From positions 1 to 11,488 of the forward strand of contig JACQEL010000190.1 in assembly GCA_016200595.1 (NCBI GenBank): a stretch of DNA of 11,488 nucleotides, written 5' to 3'. The notes under the pieces are model-generated. The model made no database searches. It was not told where the DNA came from and worked only from the letters and a program-made list of their open reading frames with translations. Positions within the stretch are counted from its first letter, which is position 1. Every line of letters begins with the position of its first letter. The position numbers were made by a program, and so were the translations under genes. Of the stretch, positions 1-6,900 are shown in pieces. Source of the stretch: Deltaproteobacteria bacterium (GTDB lineage Bacteria; Desulfobacterota; Binatia; Bin18).

Positions 1-305
1 CCCCACACCGGCATGGTGCGCGTGCCGTGTCCGGGTGGGTTTTCTTCTCCCGCGATAATGCGGGTGACCTGGTCTCGGGGAAAGGTACCGTCGCTGCGCT
101 CCGCGATCCGCGTGAGATCGGCAGGGTGGACGTTGAGATAAGCAGCCACCGGTCCGTTGCCTGTGCCTTTCTCCCCGTGGCAACTGGCGCAGTATTGATG
201 AAACAACGCTGCCCCGCGCCAGGCCTCTTGTGCGGCACTCGGCCCAGGCCGGTGCACGAGAAAAATTGCTATGAACAATAAAATTTGACTCCATTTCATG
301 CGCAC
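1..305 (-). CDS. Secreted monoheme cytochrome c, 3' end outside window
   Basis: The minus-strand frame stays open from the start codon to the left edge of the window, so only about the first 100 residues are visible. They comprise an N-terminal hydrophobic signal peptide (WSQILLFIAIFLV, probable cleavage near SAA-Q), the heme-binding motif CASCH about residues 37-41 counted from the ATG, and the HGTRTMPVWG segment with the likely axial Met at about residue 96. The covalently bound heme would be in the periplasm, and the role is electron transfer; the partner is unknown. An AGGAGG lies at 312-317. It is 6 nt from a GTG at 303-305 and 12 nt from an ATG at 297-299, so the GTG is preferred, although the difference is only two residues. 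The gene is paralogous to the cytochromes at 757 and 1191 and is transcribed away from them. A sigma-54-like promoter lies upstream at 363-377. Confidence 0.88.
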   Translation of the reverse strand, partial: MRMKWSQILLFIAIFLVHRPGPSAAQEAWRGAALFHQYCASCHGEKGTGNGPVAAYLNVHPADLTRIAERSDGTFPRDQVTRIIAGEENPPGHGTRTMPVW

Positions 306-362
306 GGGAGCCCTCCTGTGTTTCTTGTATACTCTATTGGCAGAAAACCCTAGCACTGATTG

Positions 363-377
363 GCAAAAGTAGTGCCA
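363..377 (-). promoter_or_regulatory. Candidate sigma-54 (-24/-12) promoter for the leftward cytochrome
   Basis: Read on the minus strand, positions 377 to 363 give TGGCAC-N5-TTGC, which matches all ten core bases of the RpoN consensus with the correct GG-N10-GC spacing. The predicted transcription start is near 351, leaving a leader of about 46 nt before the GTG start and including the AGGAGG. The site also sits in a small palindrome (TGGCA/TGCCA). The assignment rests on sequence match and position only. Confidence 0.55.
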
Positions 378-384
378 GAATTTT

Positions 385-477
385 GCTCATGCCTAGGCTC
401 TGTCTGGGTACGGCGTGAGGATGTGACTCTGCCACACCTGGGGATCGCGTTCCCAGGCAGAGCCTGGGAACGAGGGC
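385..477 (+). repeat. 93-bp palindromic repeat, family A copy 1
   Basis: This is a BIME- or MITE-like unit of two hairpins separated by about 45 nt. The left hairpin is imperfect (GCCTAGG/TCTGGGT, with G-T wobbles). The right one has a 10-bp stem, GTTCCCAGGC/GCCTGGGAAC. The right stem-loop is close to the reverse complement of the left, so the unit has inverted ends. It has the same length as copy 2 at 490-582 and differs at about 16 of 93 positions. A half copy lies at 9574-9629. The open frames that cross it look like translated repeat. Confidence 0.85.
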
Positions 478-489
478 GGCAACTTGTTT

Positions 490-582
490 GCTCATGCCCA
501 GGCTCTACCTGGGCATGGCATGTGATTGTGGCTCTGCCGCATCTGAGGGTTGCGTTTCCAGGCAGAGCCTGGGAACGAGGGC
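490..582 (+). repeat. 93-bp palindromic repeat, family A copy 2
   Basis: This is a direct repeat of 385-477 with a 12-nt gap between the copies. The left hairpin is GCCCAGG (496-502) with CCTGGGC (508-514). The right hairpin is GTTTCCAGGC/GCCTGGGAAC. Compared with the half copy at 9574, the outer pair of the left stem changes from G-C to A-T, so pairing is kept. The repeat sits between the two candidate divergent sigma-54 promoters. Confidence 0.85.
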
Positions 583-674
583 ATCTGTTTCTTTCTTGTT
601 CTCAAAAGTAAGAATCCATGAGGCTCAGTGAGTGCCGATTGCCGCAGATAAGGGAATCTGATGAAAGTGTTTCG

Positions 675-690
675 TGGCATTACCCTTGCT
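675..690 (+). promoter_or_regulatory. Candidate sigma-54 (-24/-12) promoter for the cytochrome operon
   Basis: TGGCAT-N5-TTGCT matches the RpoN consensus except for T in place of C at the sixth base. The GG (676-677) and GC (688-689) are exactly 10 nt apart. The predicted start is near 701, giving a leader of about 56 nt before the ATG at 757. It is divergent from the similar motif at 363-377. No activator-binding site could be identified. Confidence 0.5.
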
Positions 691-756
691 TTCTCAAGCC
701 GGACAAATCTCCCACGTCGAGCTGGCTCGTGAACTCACCTCATGCACGGAGAGATA

Positions 757-1149
757 ATGGATAATTCAATGCTAATGAAAAACTTAAGCCTGGTTCTGTC
801 GGCGTTATGTCTAGCCTTCGGTGCACAAGGAGTGTGGGCTGAAGGGAATGGTAGTACGGTGACTGGCGCAGCCCTCTATCATACCCACTGTGCCTCCTGT
901 CACGGAGACACGGGCCGGGGCGACGGTATGGTCGGTGCCGCCTTGCGCACCCCACCGCCCGATTTGACCGGCCTCACTCAAAAGAACAATGGAGTTTTCC
1001 CGGAGGCAATGGTAAGTGAGTTCATCGACGGCACCCGTGATGTCATAGCCCACGGCCCCCGCGCGATGCCGGTCTGGGGCCTGATGTTTCAGAATCGCGA
1101 AACTATTCACAAGATTGTTGAGTACGTACGCGGATTGCAGCGCGGCTGA
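757..1149 (+). CDS. Secreted monoheme cytochrome c
   Basis: The 130-residue product has a signal peptide (hydrophobic core about 9-24, cleavage probably after VWA at residue 28), one heme motif CASCH at 45-49, the GRGDG loop after it, and PRAMPVWG with the likely distal ligand Met104. This is the layout of a small class I-like cytochrome c. It would carry electrons in the periplasm, but no redox partner or terminal enzyme is in view. The start at 757 is chosen over an in-frame ATG at 742 because GGAGAG (748-753) precedes it at good spacing and the upstream residues would not fit a signal peptide. It is the first gene of a three-cytochrome operon, 41 nt before the next gene, and a clear paralog of the flanking cytochromes. 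Confidence 0.92.
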   Translation: MDNSMLMKNLSLVLSALCLAFGAQGVWAEGNGSTVTGAALYHTHCASCHGDTGRGDGMVGAALRTPPPDLTGLTQKNNGVFPEAMVSEFIDGTRDVIAHGPRAMPVWGLMFQNRETIHKIVEYVRGLQRG

Positions 1150-1190
1150 ACAAGGCGCGTCTTATGTTGAGAACAAGAAGGGAGGACAGC

Positions 1191-1634
1191 ATGGCGATGG
1201 GGTGGTCAAGTCTCCAAGCTTGGACGCTTGGGAGTGTATTAGTCATGGCCTTGTTGTGGACCGGAGGAAACAGGAGTCTGGCGCAAGAGCAAGACGTCAT
1301 AGACGCGGGAAAGCGGGAGTTTCAACGGTCCTGCGCTACTTGCCATGGAGTTGAGGCGAAAGGCAATGGTCCGTCAGCGAGTGCGTTGAATGTCAAACCA
1401 GCGGATCTTACGCAACTGAGTAACAATCACGGAGGTGTGTTTCTCTTTTGGCGCACCTACGAGAAGATTAGCGGGGCTGATGAGGCGCCCATTAGAGGGC
1501 ATGGAACCCGCGAGATGCCCATCTGGGGAGAGCGTTTTCGTCTCGAAAAGGGCGCCAGCGAAACATATCAGATGGGAGTCAGAGGGCGGATTCTCTCGCT
1601 GGTGTATTACCTGGAATCCATTCAGGAAAAATAA
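1191..1634 (+). CDS. Secreted monoheme cytochrome c
   Basis: The 147-residue product has a signal peptide (hydrophobic core about 11-24, cleavage probably after SLA at residue 31), a CATCH heme motif at 48-52, the GNGPSA loop, and HGTREMPIWG with the likely axial Met109. Relative to the 757 paralog it has a longer segment between the loop and the Met (FLFWRTYEKISG) and an extended C-terminal helix ending YYLESIQEK. The start is fixed by GGAGG at 1181-1185, 5 nt before the ATG; an in-frame ATG at 1164 lacks a comparable site. It is second in the operon, 41 nt after the first cytochrome and 47 nt before the triheme gene. The function is inferred to be periplasmic electron transfer. Confidence 0.92.
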   Translation: MAMGWSSLQAWTLGSVLVMALLWTGGNRSLAQEQDVIDAGKREFQRSCATCHGVEAKGNGPSASALNVKPADLTQLSNNHGGVFLFWRTYEKISGADEAPIRGHGTREMPIWGERFRLEKGASETYQMGVRGRILSLVYYLESIQEK

Positions 1635-1681
1635 TTCGCGAAGAGCGAGTAAATTGTTTGCCGCCGATGAGAGGAGGATTT

Positions 1682-2191
1682 ATGTGGCGTGTTGTTGTGG
1701 TGTTGGGACTTGTGGCCGGGTGTGCGCGCGGACTGCCTCCCTCGCCTCCAGAGGTCAGACCGACCATACCGCCTGCTAGTCAAGCAACCGTGAACCCCGC
1801 GGCTGCACCGTTGCAGAGGTTCACACAGGGGGAGGTGCTGTATATTCGCCATTGTGCGGGCTGTCACGGTTGGGAGGGCAGAGGCAATGGACCGGTCGCG
1901 CAGCTGCTGGAGATCAAGCCGCCTTCTCTACGACGCACGGAATTGTTTACGCAAAATACCGAAGCCGAACTGGTGGCCCGGATTCTCTTAGGCAAGAATT
2001 TGCCGATGCCTTTTGCTCCTGCAGATGTCGTCAGTACCCAGACCGAAGTAGCCGCTCTGATAAGCCATCTCCGGTGCTTGCCTACGATTGACTGGGAGCA
2101 AGTCCACGCTGGAGAAGATGTGTACGACTCTCTCTGTGTTTCTTGCCATGGCGTCTATGGTCGCGGAGATGGGCCCATGGCTGCAGCCTAG
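1682..2191 (+). CDS. Triheme cytochrome c lipoprotein, 5' part ending at an in-frame TAG
   Basis: The visible product is 169 residues. MWRVVVVLGLVAGC forms a short lipoprotein signal with lipobox V-A-G-Cys14, followed by a Pro-rich linker (19-43). Heme domain 1 has CAGCH at 58-62 and probable ligand Met109 (NLPMPF). Heme domain 2 starts at CVSCH 152-156 and GRGDGPMAAA. The frame then meets TAG at 2189-2191 and continues open to 2647 with the rest of domain 2 and a third heme domain. By alignment with the sibling domains the TAG replaces a conserved Leu, so the ancestral codon was probably TTG. The start is set by AGGAGG at 1672-1677. If the TAG is real, the product is a truncated lipoprotein with one complete heme domain. 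If it is an error, the gene spans 1682-2647 and encodes a 321-residue triheme protein. Confidence 0.85.
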   Translation: MWRVVVVLGLVAGCARGLPPSPPEVRPTIPPASQATVNPAAAPLQRFTQGEVLYIRHCAGCHGWEGRGNGPVAQLLEIKPPSLRRTELFTQNTEAELVARILLGKNLPMPFAPADVVSTQTEVAALISHLRCLPTIDWEQVHAGEDVYDSLCVSCHGVYGRGDGPMAAA

Positions 2192-2647
2192 CCAACTCCG
2201 CCGCGTGAACTTAGTGCCCCCGCGTACCAGAGCCAGGTCAACGCTGAAGAGTTGTTCCACGTCATTACAGAAGGGAAGGGCAGCATGCCTGGGACCAAAG
2301 ATGTGCTGAGTGAGAAAGAGGTGCGCGCGGTCGTTGCTTTCGTGCAGGTGCTCTCGCTGGGCTACGAACTCTACGATCGGTTCTGTGCGAGCTGTCATGG
2401 ATCTAATGGCCATCCAGCGGTTTTGGCGTTCCAGGAAATCTTTGGGGTACCCCTCGGCCAAGGAGAGCAACCTCCGGTCTTTGACGAGGCCTATATGCGG
2501 ACGCATAATGACGACCATCTTCAGGTATGGATGCGGCATATGCTGAAGGAAAACCGGGTCGGGATGCCTCATTTCGCCGGTGACCTCAACGCCGGGCAGG
2601 TGCGGCAAATCTTGACCTACTTACGTGAGCTTCCCCCAGCGTCATAG
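2192..2647 (+). pseudogene. 3' part of the triheme cytochrome c, downstream of the in-frame TAG
   Basis: This part is in the same frame as 1682-2191. It starts PTPPRELSAPAY, which completes heme domain 2, whose axial Met is in GSMPGTK (residue 202 of the full reading). Heme domain 3 follows with CASCH at 235-239 and NRVGMPHF, probable ligand Met295, ending in a helix LTYLRELPP. The only internal starts are weak (TTG at 2252, ATG at 2285). A product begun there would lack any export signal, and heme attachment to CXXCH occurs in the periplasm, so this part is unlikely to work alone. The coding sequence otherwise shows no decay, which favours a recent mutation, a base-call error or readthrough over an old pseudogene. 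Confidence 0.8.
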
Positions 2648-2650
2648 GCC

Positions 2651-2803
2651 CTAAATCAAACCACAGAATATTCGTACACTCCGTCTCGTATCTCTGTGTG
2701 TAGGGGCGGCCCCGCGTGGCCGCCCTCCCCCCGGGCAACCACATGGGGTTGCCCCTACATCTGTCCCTGAGAAAGTGTGCCACTCTCGTGTGGTTCGATT
2801 TAG
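2651..2803 (+). repeat. 153-bp MITE-like element with terminal inverted repeats
   Basis: The ends CTAAATCAAACCACA (2651-2665) and TGTGGTTCGATTTAG (2789-2803) are inverted copies with 14 of 15 matches. Nested inside is a second inverted pair, TGTAGGGGC (2699-2707) and GCCCCTACA (2751-2759). That pair encloses two hairpins: 2704-2711 with 2718-2725 (GGGCGGCC/GGCCGCCC), and 2733-2740 with 2747-2754 (GGGCAACC/GGTTGCCC). No open frame of note lies within. It starts 3 nt after the triheme gene's stop and may act as a terminator. One-arm relatives lie at 3667 and 9627. The rest of 2804-2974 shows no gene and no clear promoter. Confidence 0.7.
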
Positions 2804-2985
2804 ACGCCTTACCGATTTCGTTCGTCAAAATTCATTAGCGGTTGTCACAGGGATTTAGCTGCCTTTGTTCGTGTCTTTCCCGCCGCAGTCACATTGTTTC
2901 TTCCAAAGTTACGCCTCTCTGACAAATACACAGAGCCGCCCCCAGACGGAGACACTCGGGGCGGGCGGCAAAAGGGAGGAACTCC

Positions 2986-3204
2986 ATGCAAGTCCACACT
3001 CTGCCGAAACAAGTTGGTATCGGTCTGCTCCTGGCGGTGTTCCTGAATTCCGCCTGTGCGCTGCCCCGTCCACCCGGACAACCCAAGCTTAACCCTGACG
3101 GGGCACCATCCATGGCGACGCGGCCTGAGCCAGGAGTAACCTCCTCGGCCAGAGCGCGCATTTCGCCCGAGGAAGCCGTCACTTTGGTGGAGCAGTTGTG
3201 GTGA
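2986..3204 (+). CDS. Signal-peptide end of a secreted cysteine-rich protein, probably frameshifted
   Basis: The frame encodes 72 residues: a basic start (MQVHTLPK), a hydrophobic core (about 10-20), and SACA-LP, a good signal peptidase I site. The nearby Cys is only a weak lipobox. A Pro/Ser-rich linker and ISPEEAVTLVEQ follow. The start is well supported, with GGAGG at 2975-2979 and a 6-nt spacer. It stops at TGA 3202-3204. The next frame already encodes Cys-Gly-Asp-Gly at 3197-3208, the opening of a cysteine-rich repeat. Removing one T at 3196-3197 would join VEQ to CGDGIVDPGEEC, so this is most likely the front part of the gene that continues to 3670. Alone it would be an exported peptide of no known function. 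Confidence 0.7.
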   Translation: MQVHTLPKQVGIGLLLAVFLNSACALPRPPGQPKLNPDGAPSMATRPEPGVTSSARARISPEEAVTLVEQLW

Positions 3205-3211
3205 TGGGATA

Positions 3212-3670
3212 GTGGACCCCGGCGAAGAGTGTGACGCAGGCGACGATATCAGTATCGGTGGGGTCGGCTCCTGCACACCGATGTGTACGATCAATCTGTG
3301 CGGCAATGGGGTCATAGACGACTTCGAGGACTGTGATCTGGGCAGCAGCAACGGCCTGCCCGGCTCTTCATGCACCTTCAGTTGTCAGTTTGCCTACAAG
3401 GTCAACCTGGCACGCCTCCATGACCTAGTAGCCTCGTGTGAGATCTGCCCGCCTGAGGTCAGGGCGTCACTGGCTGACATTCTGGCGCACGCGCAGCTCC
3501 AGCTGAGCAAGGGCAATGAGCGCCAGACTATCAAAACATTGAAGCAGTTCACGAAAAAGGTACAGCACTTTCTGAGCAAAAGGCGACTGCCCGAGGCCGA
3601 GGGGCGGCAGTTGCAGTTGCAGGCGGAAGTGATCATCGCTCAACTACAAGAGCAACTGGCGGGGCGCTAA
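3212..3670 (+). CDS. Cysteine-rich repeat protein body (Myxococcus-type repeats, FIMAH-like tail)
   Basis: The frame is open from 3140 and the conserved part begins at the Cys codon 3197-3199. Two repeats of the Myxococcus cysteine-rich type (DUF4215-like) follow. The first is CGDGIVDPGEEC plus a C-x3-C pair; the second is CGNGVIDDFEDC plus a C-x3-C pair, giving four Cys each. After FAYKVNLARL comes a helical tail of about 95 residues (HDLVASCEICPPEVRASL, then helices ending in AEVIIAQLQ) that resembles the FIMAH domain often found at the end of secreted proteins. The GTG at 3212 is the first start in this frame but has no clear ribosome binding site and would omit the first Cys. This supports a single frameshifted gene with 2986-3204. 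The likely role is extracellular or cell-surface; the ligand is unknown. Confidence 0.75.
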   Translation: MDPGEECDAGDDISIGGVGSCTPMCTINLCGNGVIDDFEDCDLGSSNGLPGSSCTFSCQFAYKVNLARLHDLVASCEICPPEVRASLADILAHAQLQLSKGNERQTIKTLKQFTKKVQHFLSKRRLPEAEGRQLQLQAEVIIAQLQEQLAGR

Positions 3671-3698
3671 AGCGAACCACAAAAAATTTGTCCACTCC
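3667..3698 (+). repeat. Repeat family B arm overlapping a stop codon
   Basis: CTAAAGCGAACCACA (3667-3681) followed by AATTTGTCCACTCC matches the left arm of the element at 2651 (CTAAATCAAACCACA, then ATTCGTACACTCC). The TAA stop of the cysteine-rich gene (3668-3670) lies inside the repeat core, so the insertion may have supplied or replaced the stop. A third arm begins at 9627. Confidence 0.6.
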
Positions 3699-3702
3699 CT
3701 CC

Positions 3703-3787
3703 CAGCCCCAGCGGGGCTGTTGACTGTAGCCGGGGGATTTATCCCCCGGCGAGATGGGGCACGTGGAGTTTTTCAACAGCAGCATTC
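3703..3787 (+). repeat. Two-hairpin structured repeat, family C copy 1
   Basis: Hairpin 1 is CAGCCCC (3703-3709) with GGGGCTG (3713-3719). Hairpin 2 is GCCGGGGGAT (3729-3738) with ATCCCCCGGC (3741-3750). An outer 8-bp inverted pair, GCTGTTGA (3716-3723) and TCAACAGC (3773-3780), encloses hairpin 2. A tail ending CATTCATGG reaches the ATG at 3788. The copy at 9785 keeps both stems through paired changes. It may be a REP-like mobile element or a terminator-like structure after the gene ending at 3670. Confidence 0.8.
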
Positions 3788-3979
3788 ATGGTCGAACGCA
3801 GCTTCCTTCCCTACTTCTTCCCTACTACCTCGCGTATTCTCTGGATTCCCTTCGCTGACATGAGCGTGCCAACCGCTGGTAGCGCGCAGCCTCGAGTTTT
3901 GTCGATTCCTGCCTCTGGGGGTCCTCTAGACAGCCAGCGAATTTCTTTCTACGTATCAAGAGTCGCTTACGGAATATCT

Positions 3980-6900
3980 ATGGCCACGCTTGGATCCCCC
4001 TCTACGCCCTCTCAGTCCGACCAGCCGCCCCCTGCGGTGAGTCGGTCATTAAAGGAAGTATTTGTCGGACGGGAGCAAGAAATGACGGTGCTGCGGGCGG
4101 CCTTAGGCGAGGCATGCACGGGCCGGGGACAGCTCGTGTTGTTGGCCGGTGAGCCTGGTATTGGCAAGACCCGCACGGCTGAAGAACTTGCCCTGTTCGC
4201 GCGTCGCAGTGGCGCTCAGGTGCTTGTCGGCCGTTGCTATGAGGGGGAAGGTGCGCCACCCTTCTGGCCCTGGAGGCAGATTGTCCGCGCCTATCTGCAG
4301 GACTCTTCCGCAGAAGTCCTCCGTGCACGGCTGGGAGTACGGGCAGCCGACATCGCGCAGGTCATTCCCGAGGTGCAAGAGCGACTGCCTCACCTCCCGC
4401 CGCCACCGATGCTGGAGCCGAAGTCTGCGCGCTTCCGTTTTTTTGATAGTTTTACCGTTTTTCTCAGAAACGTTGCTGCCGCTCAGCCGCTGGTGCTGAT
4501 GCTCGATGATTTGCACTGGGCCGACGTGCCATCCTTATTGTTGTTGCAATTTGTGGCACGAGAACTGCCCGCTCTCCCTCTCCTCATCATTGGCACGTAC
4601 CGGGATCTCAATCTCGGACTCCAACATCCGTTCACCCTGACGCTCGGAGAGCTTTCTCGCGTGCTCGGGAGTCAGAGTATTGCCTTGAGTGGTTTGACTG
4701 AGAGGGAGGTGGCGCAACTGATCGAGCTGGGCACTGGTGTCCCTCCTGCCGATCCTCTTACGGCGGCGATCCATAAAGAAACTGAGGGGAATCCGTTCTT
4801 CGTGACGGAAGTCGTGCAACAGGTAGCAACGGATAAACACCGCAGCGCTGGAGACTCTCCGTCTCCCTTGACGATCCCCTTACCGCAACGGGTGCGAGAG
4901 TCGATTGCGCGGCGGTTGCAGGGACTGTCGCCGGATTGTCTCAACCTGTTATCCCTGGCGGCGGTCAGCGGACGGGAATTCAATCTTAGAGTTCTGGAAT
5001 CGGTCTGGGCAGGCGCAGAGCCTACTCTCCGCGGCGAACGCCTGGTGGAACTCCTGGATGAAGCAGTCAGCGCGCGCCTCGTCGAAGAGGGAGGCCACAC
5101 CCCGCAGTCCTATAGTTTCTCGCATGCGCTCATTCGTGAGACCTTATATGAAGACCTTGCTCTGCCCCATCGTGGACGGCTCCATCGTCAGGTGGGTGAG
5201 GCGTTAGAGACGCTGCATCGGGCAGAGGCCGAACCGTATGCCAGCCGAGTTTCCGGGCAGACGCTGGCGGAACTCGCCTATCACTTTTCGCTGGCCGGGC
5301 ACGATAAAAACGATGCCGAAAAAGCGATCCAGTATGCTTGTCTGGCGGCTGAACACGCCACCACCATCCTGGCCTATGAAGAGGCCGCTGCTCACTATGA
5401 ACGCGCGCTCCAGGCCTTGACGCGGTCGCACCCGGACACAGAACGCCATTGTGAACTGCTCCTGGCGCTGGGGAATGCCCGGCGGCAAGCCGGGGATATA
5501 CCGCAGGCCCGCGAGATTTTCTTGCAGGCGGCCACTCTCGCGAAGACTCTGGAACCGACGCAGGGAGCCGAAAGCTCCGGCCGCTTCCTCGCGCGCGCCG
5601 CCCTCGCCATGGACACTGGCTTTGCCGGCGCGGCGCTGCAGGCGGGGATGGTCAACCCGGTCGTCATTGATCTGCTGGAAAACGCGCTACGGCTGCTGGG
5701 GGAGAAAGATAGTGCCCTACGGGCCAGGGCACTCAGCCGTCTCGCCATGGAACTCTATTGGTCGGATGACGAGGAACGGCGCATACGGCTCAGCCAGCAG
5801 GCAGTGGCTATGGCTCGGCAGGTCGGTGATCCCGCGACGCTCGTGCACACTCTAAACGGCAGGCGTGTAGTGCTGTGGGAACCGGAAAATGTCAAAGCCC
5901 GTCTTGATTCCGCCACCGAGATTATCCGGCTGGCGGAAGAGACCAACGACCGGGAGATGGTACTGCGAGGCTATATTTGGCGCATCACCGACCTGGTGGA
6001 ACTGGGCGATTTGCCGGCCGCGGATCGCGAGATCGCGGTCTATGCACGGCAAGCAGAGCGGCTCAGACAGCCTTTTTACTTGTGGTTCTTAGCGGCCTGG
6101 CAGGCGATGCGAGCCGGCTTGGCGGGACGCTTTGTTGAGGCTGAGCAGTTGGCACAACAGGCGCGGACCATCGGCCAACGCGCGCAGGATCTGGACGGTG
6201 AACAGTACTTCACCGGCCAGATCATCGGATTTCGCGCCGGCCGTGGACTCCAAGCGAGCGAACTCCAGACCAAAGAGTTTGTGGACCGCTACCGCGCGAT
6301 TCCTGCCTGGAGGTGCGTGCTGGCACTGATTTATACGGACTCGGGGCAGCGAGAAGACGCGCGTCGTGAATTCGAGCATTTTGCCGCACAAGATTTTGCC
6401 AACCTGCCACGCGATAGAGACTGGCTCAACACCATCGCCAACCTCTCTATGATCTGTGCCTTTCTCCGTGATATACCACGTGCCGCAACGTTGTACCGCC
6501 TGCTCCTGCCCTATGCCGAGCATTGCATCGTGGTCGGGCCAGCGATCCTGTGCGTGGGCTCTGCCGCGCGATTCTTAGGGCTCCTGGCGATGACCCTGGG
6601 ACGCTGGGAGGAAGCCCGGCTTCACTTCGAGACCGCCTTACGAGTCAACGCCAGGCTCGGCGCCCGCCCATTCGTCGCTATTACCCAACATATGTATGCA
6701 CTGATGTTGTTGGCGTGCGGTCAGCCAGGTGATACAGAACGTGCGGCGGACTTCCTGAGCCAGGCACTGACGACAGCCCGAGAATTCGGCTTGAGCAAAT
6801 TGGAGGAAAGAATCCAGGCCGCAGGCCAAAGTCTACAGTCTAAAGTGCAAAGTGCAGAAACCGGACGCCAACAACCACAAGACACGATACTTCCTTCTTT

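Noticed and set aside
361..377. Sigma-54 site read on the plus strand of the palindrome at 361-377
   Set aside because: The plus-strand reading TGGCAA-N5-GTGC fits worse than the minus-strand reading and would face into the repeats; 675-690 is the better plus-strand candidate.
385..582. CRISPR-like array from two equal-length repeats
   Set aside because: There are only two copies with a 12-nt gap, 93-bp units with about 83% identity and no cas genes; these are palindromic intergenic repeats.
360..680. Small open frames on both strands across 360-680
   Set aside because: They are translations of the 93-bp palindromic repeats, with no ribosome binding site and no recognisable domain.
2189..2191. 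Pyrrolysine or selenocysteine-like recoding at the TAG
   Set aside because: TAG ends two genes here normally, the position is Leu in all paralogous domains, and heme cytochromes are not known to need pyrrolysine. A mutation or error is simpler.
1988..2608. 206-codon minus-strand open frame opposite the triheme cytochrome
   Set aside because: The plus frame has heme motifs and a strong ribosome binding site; the minus frame has no family features and is a shadow of it.
2845..3375. 176-codon minus-strand open frame across the cysteine-rich gene
   Set aside because: The plus strand has a ribosome binding site, signal peptide and cysteine-rich repeats; the minus frame shows none.
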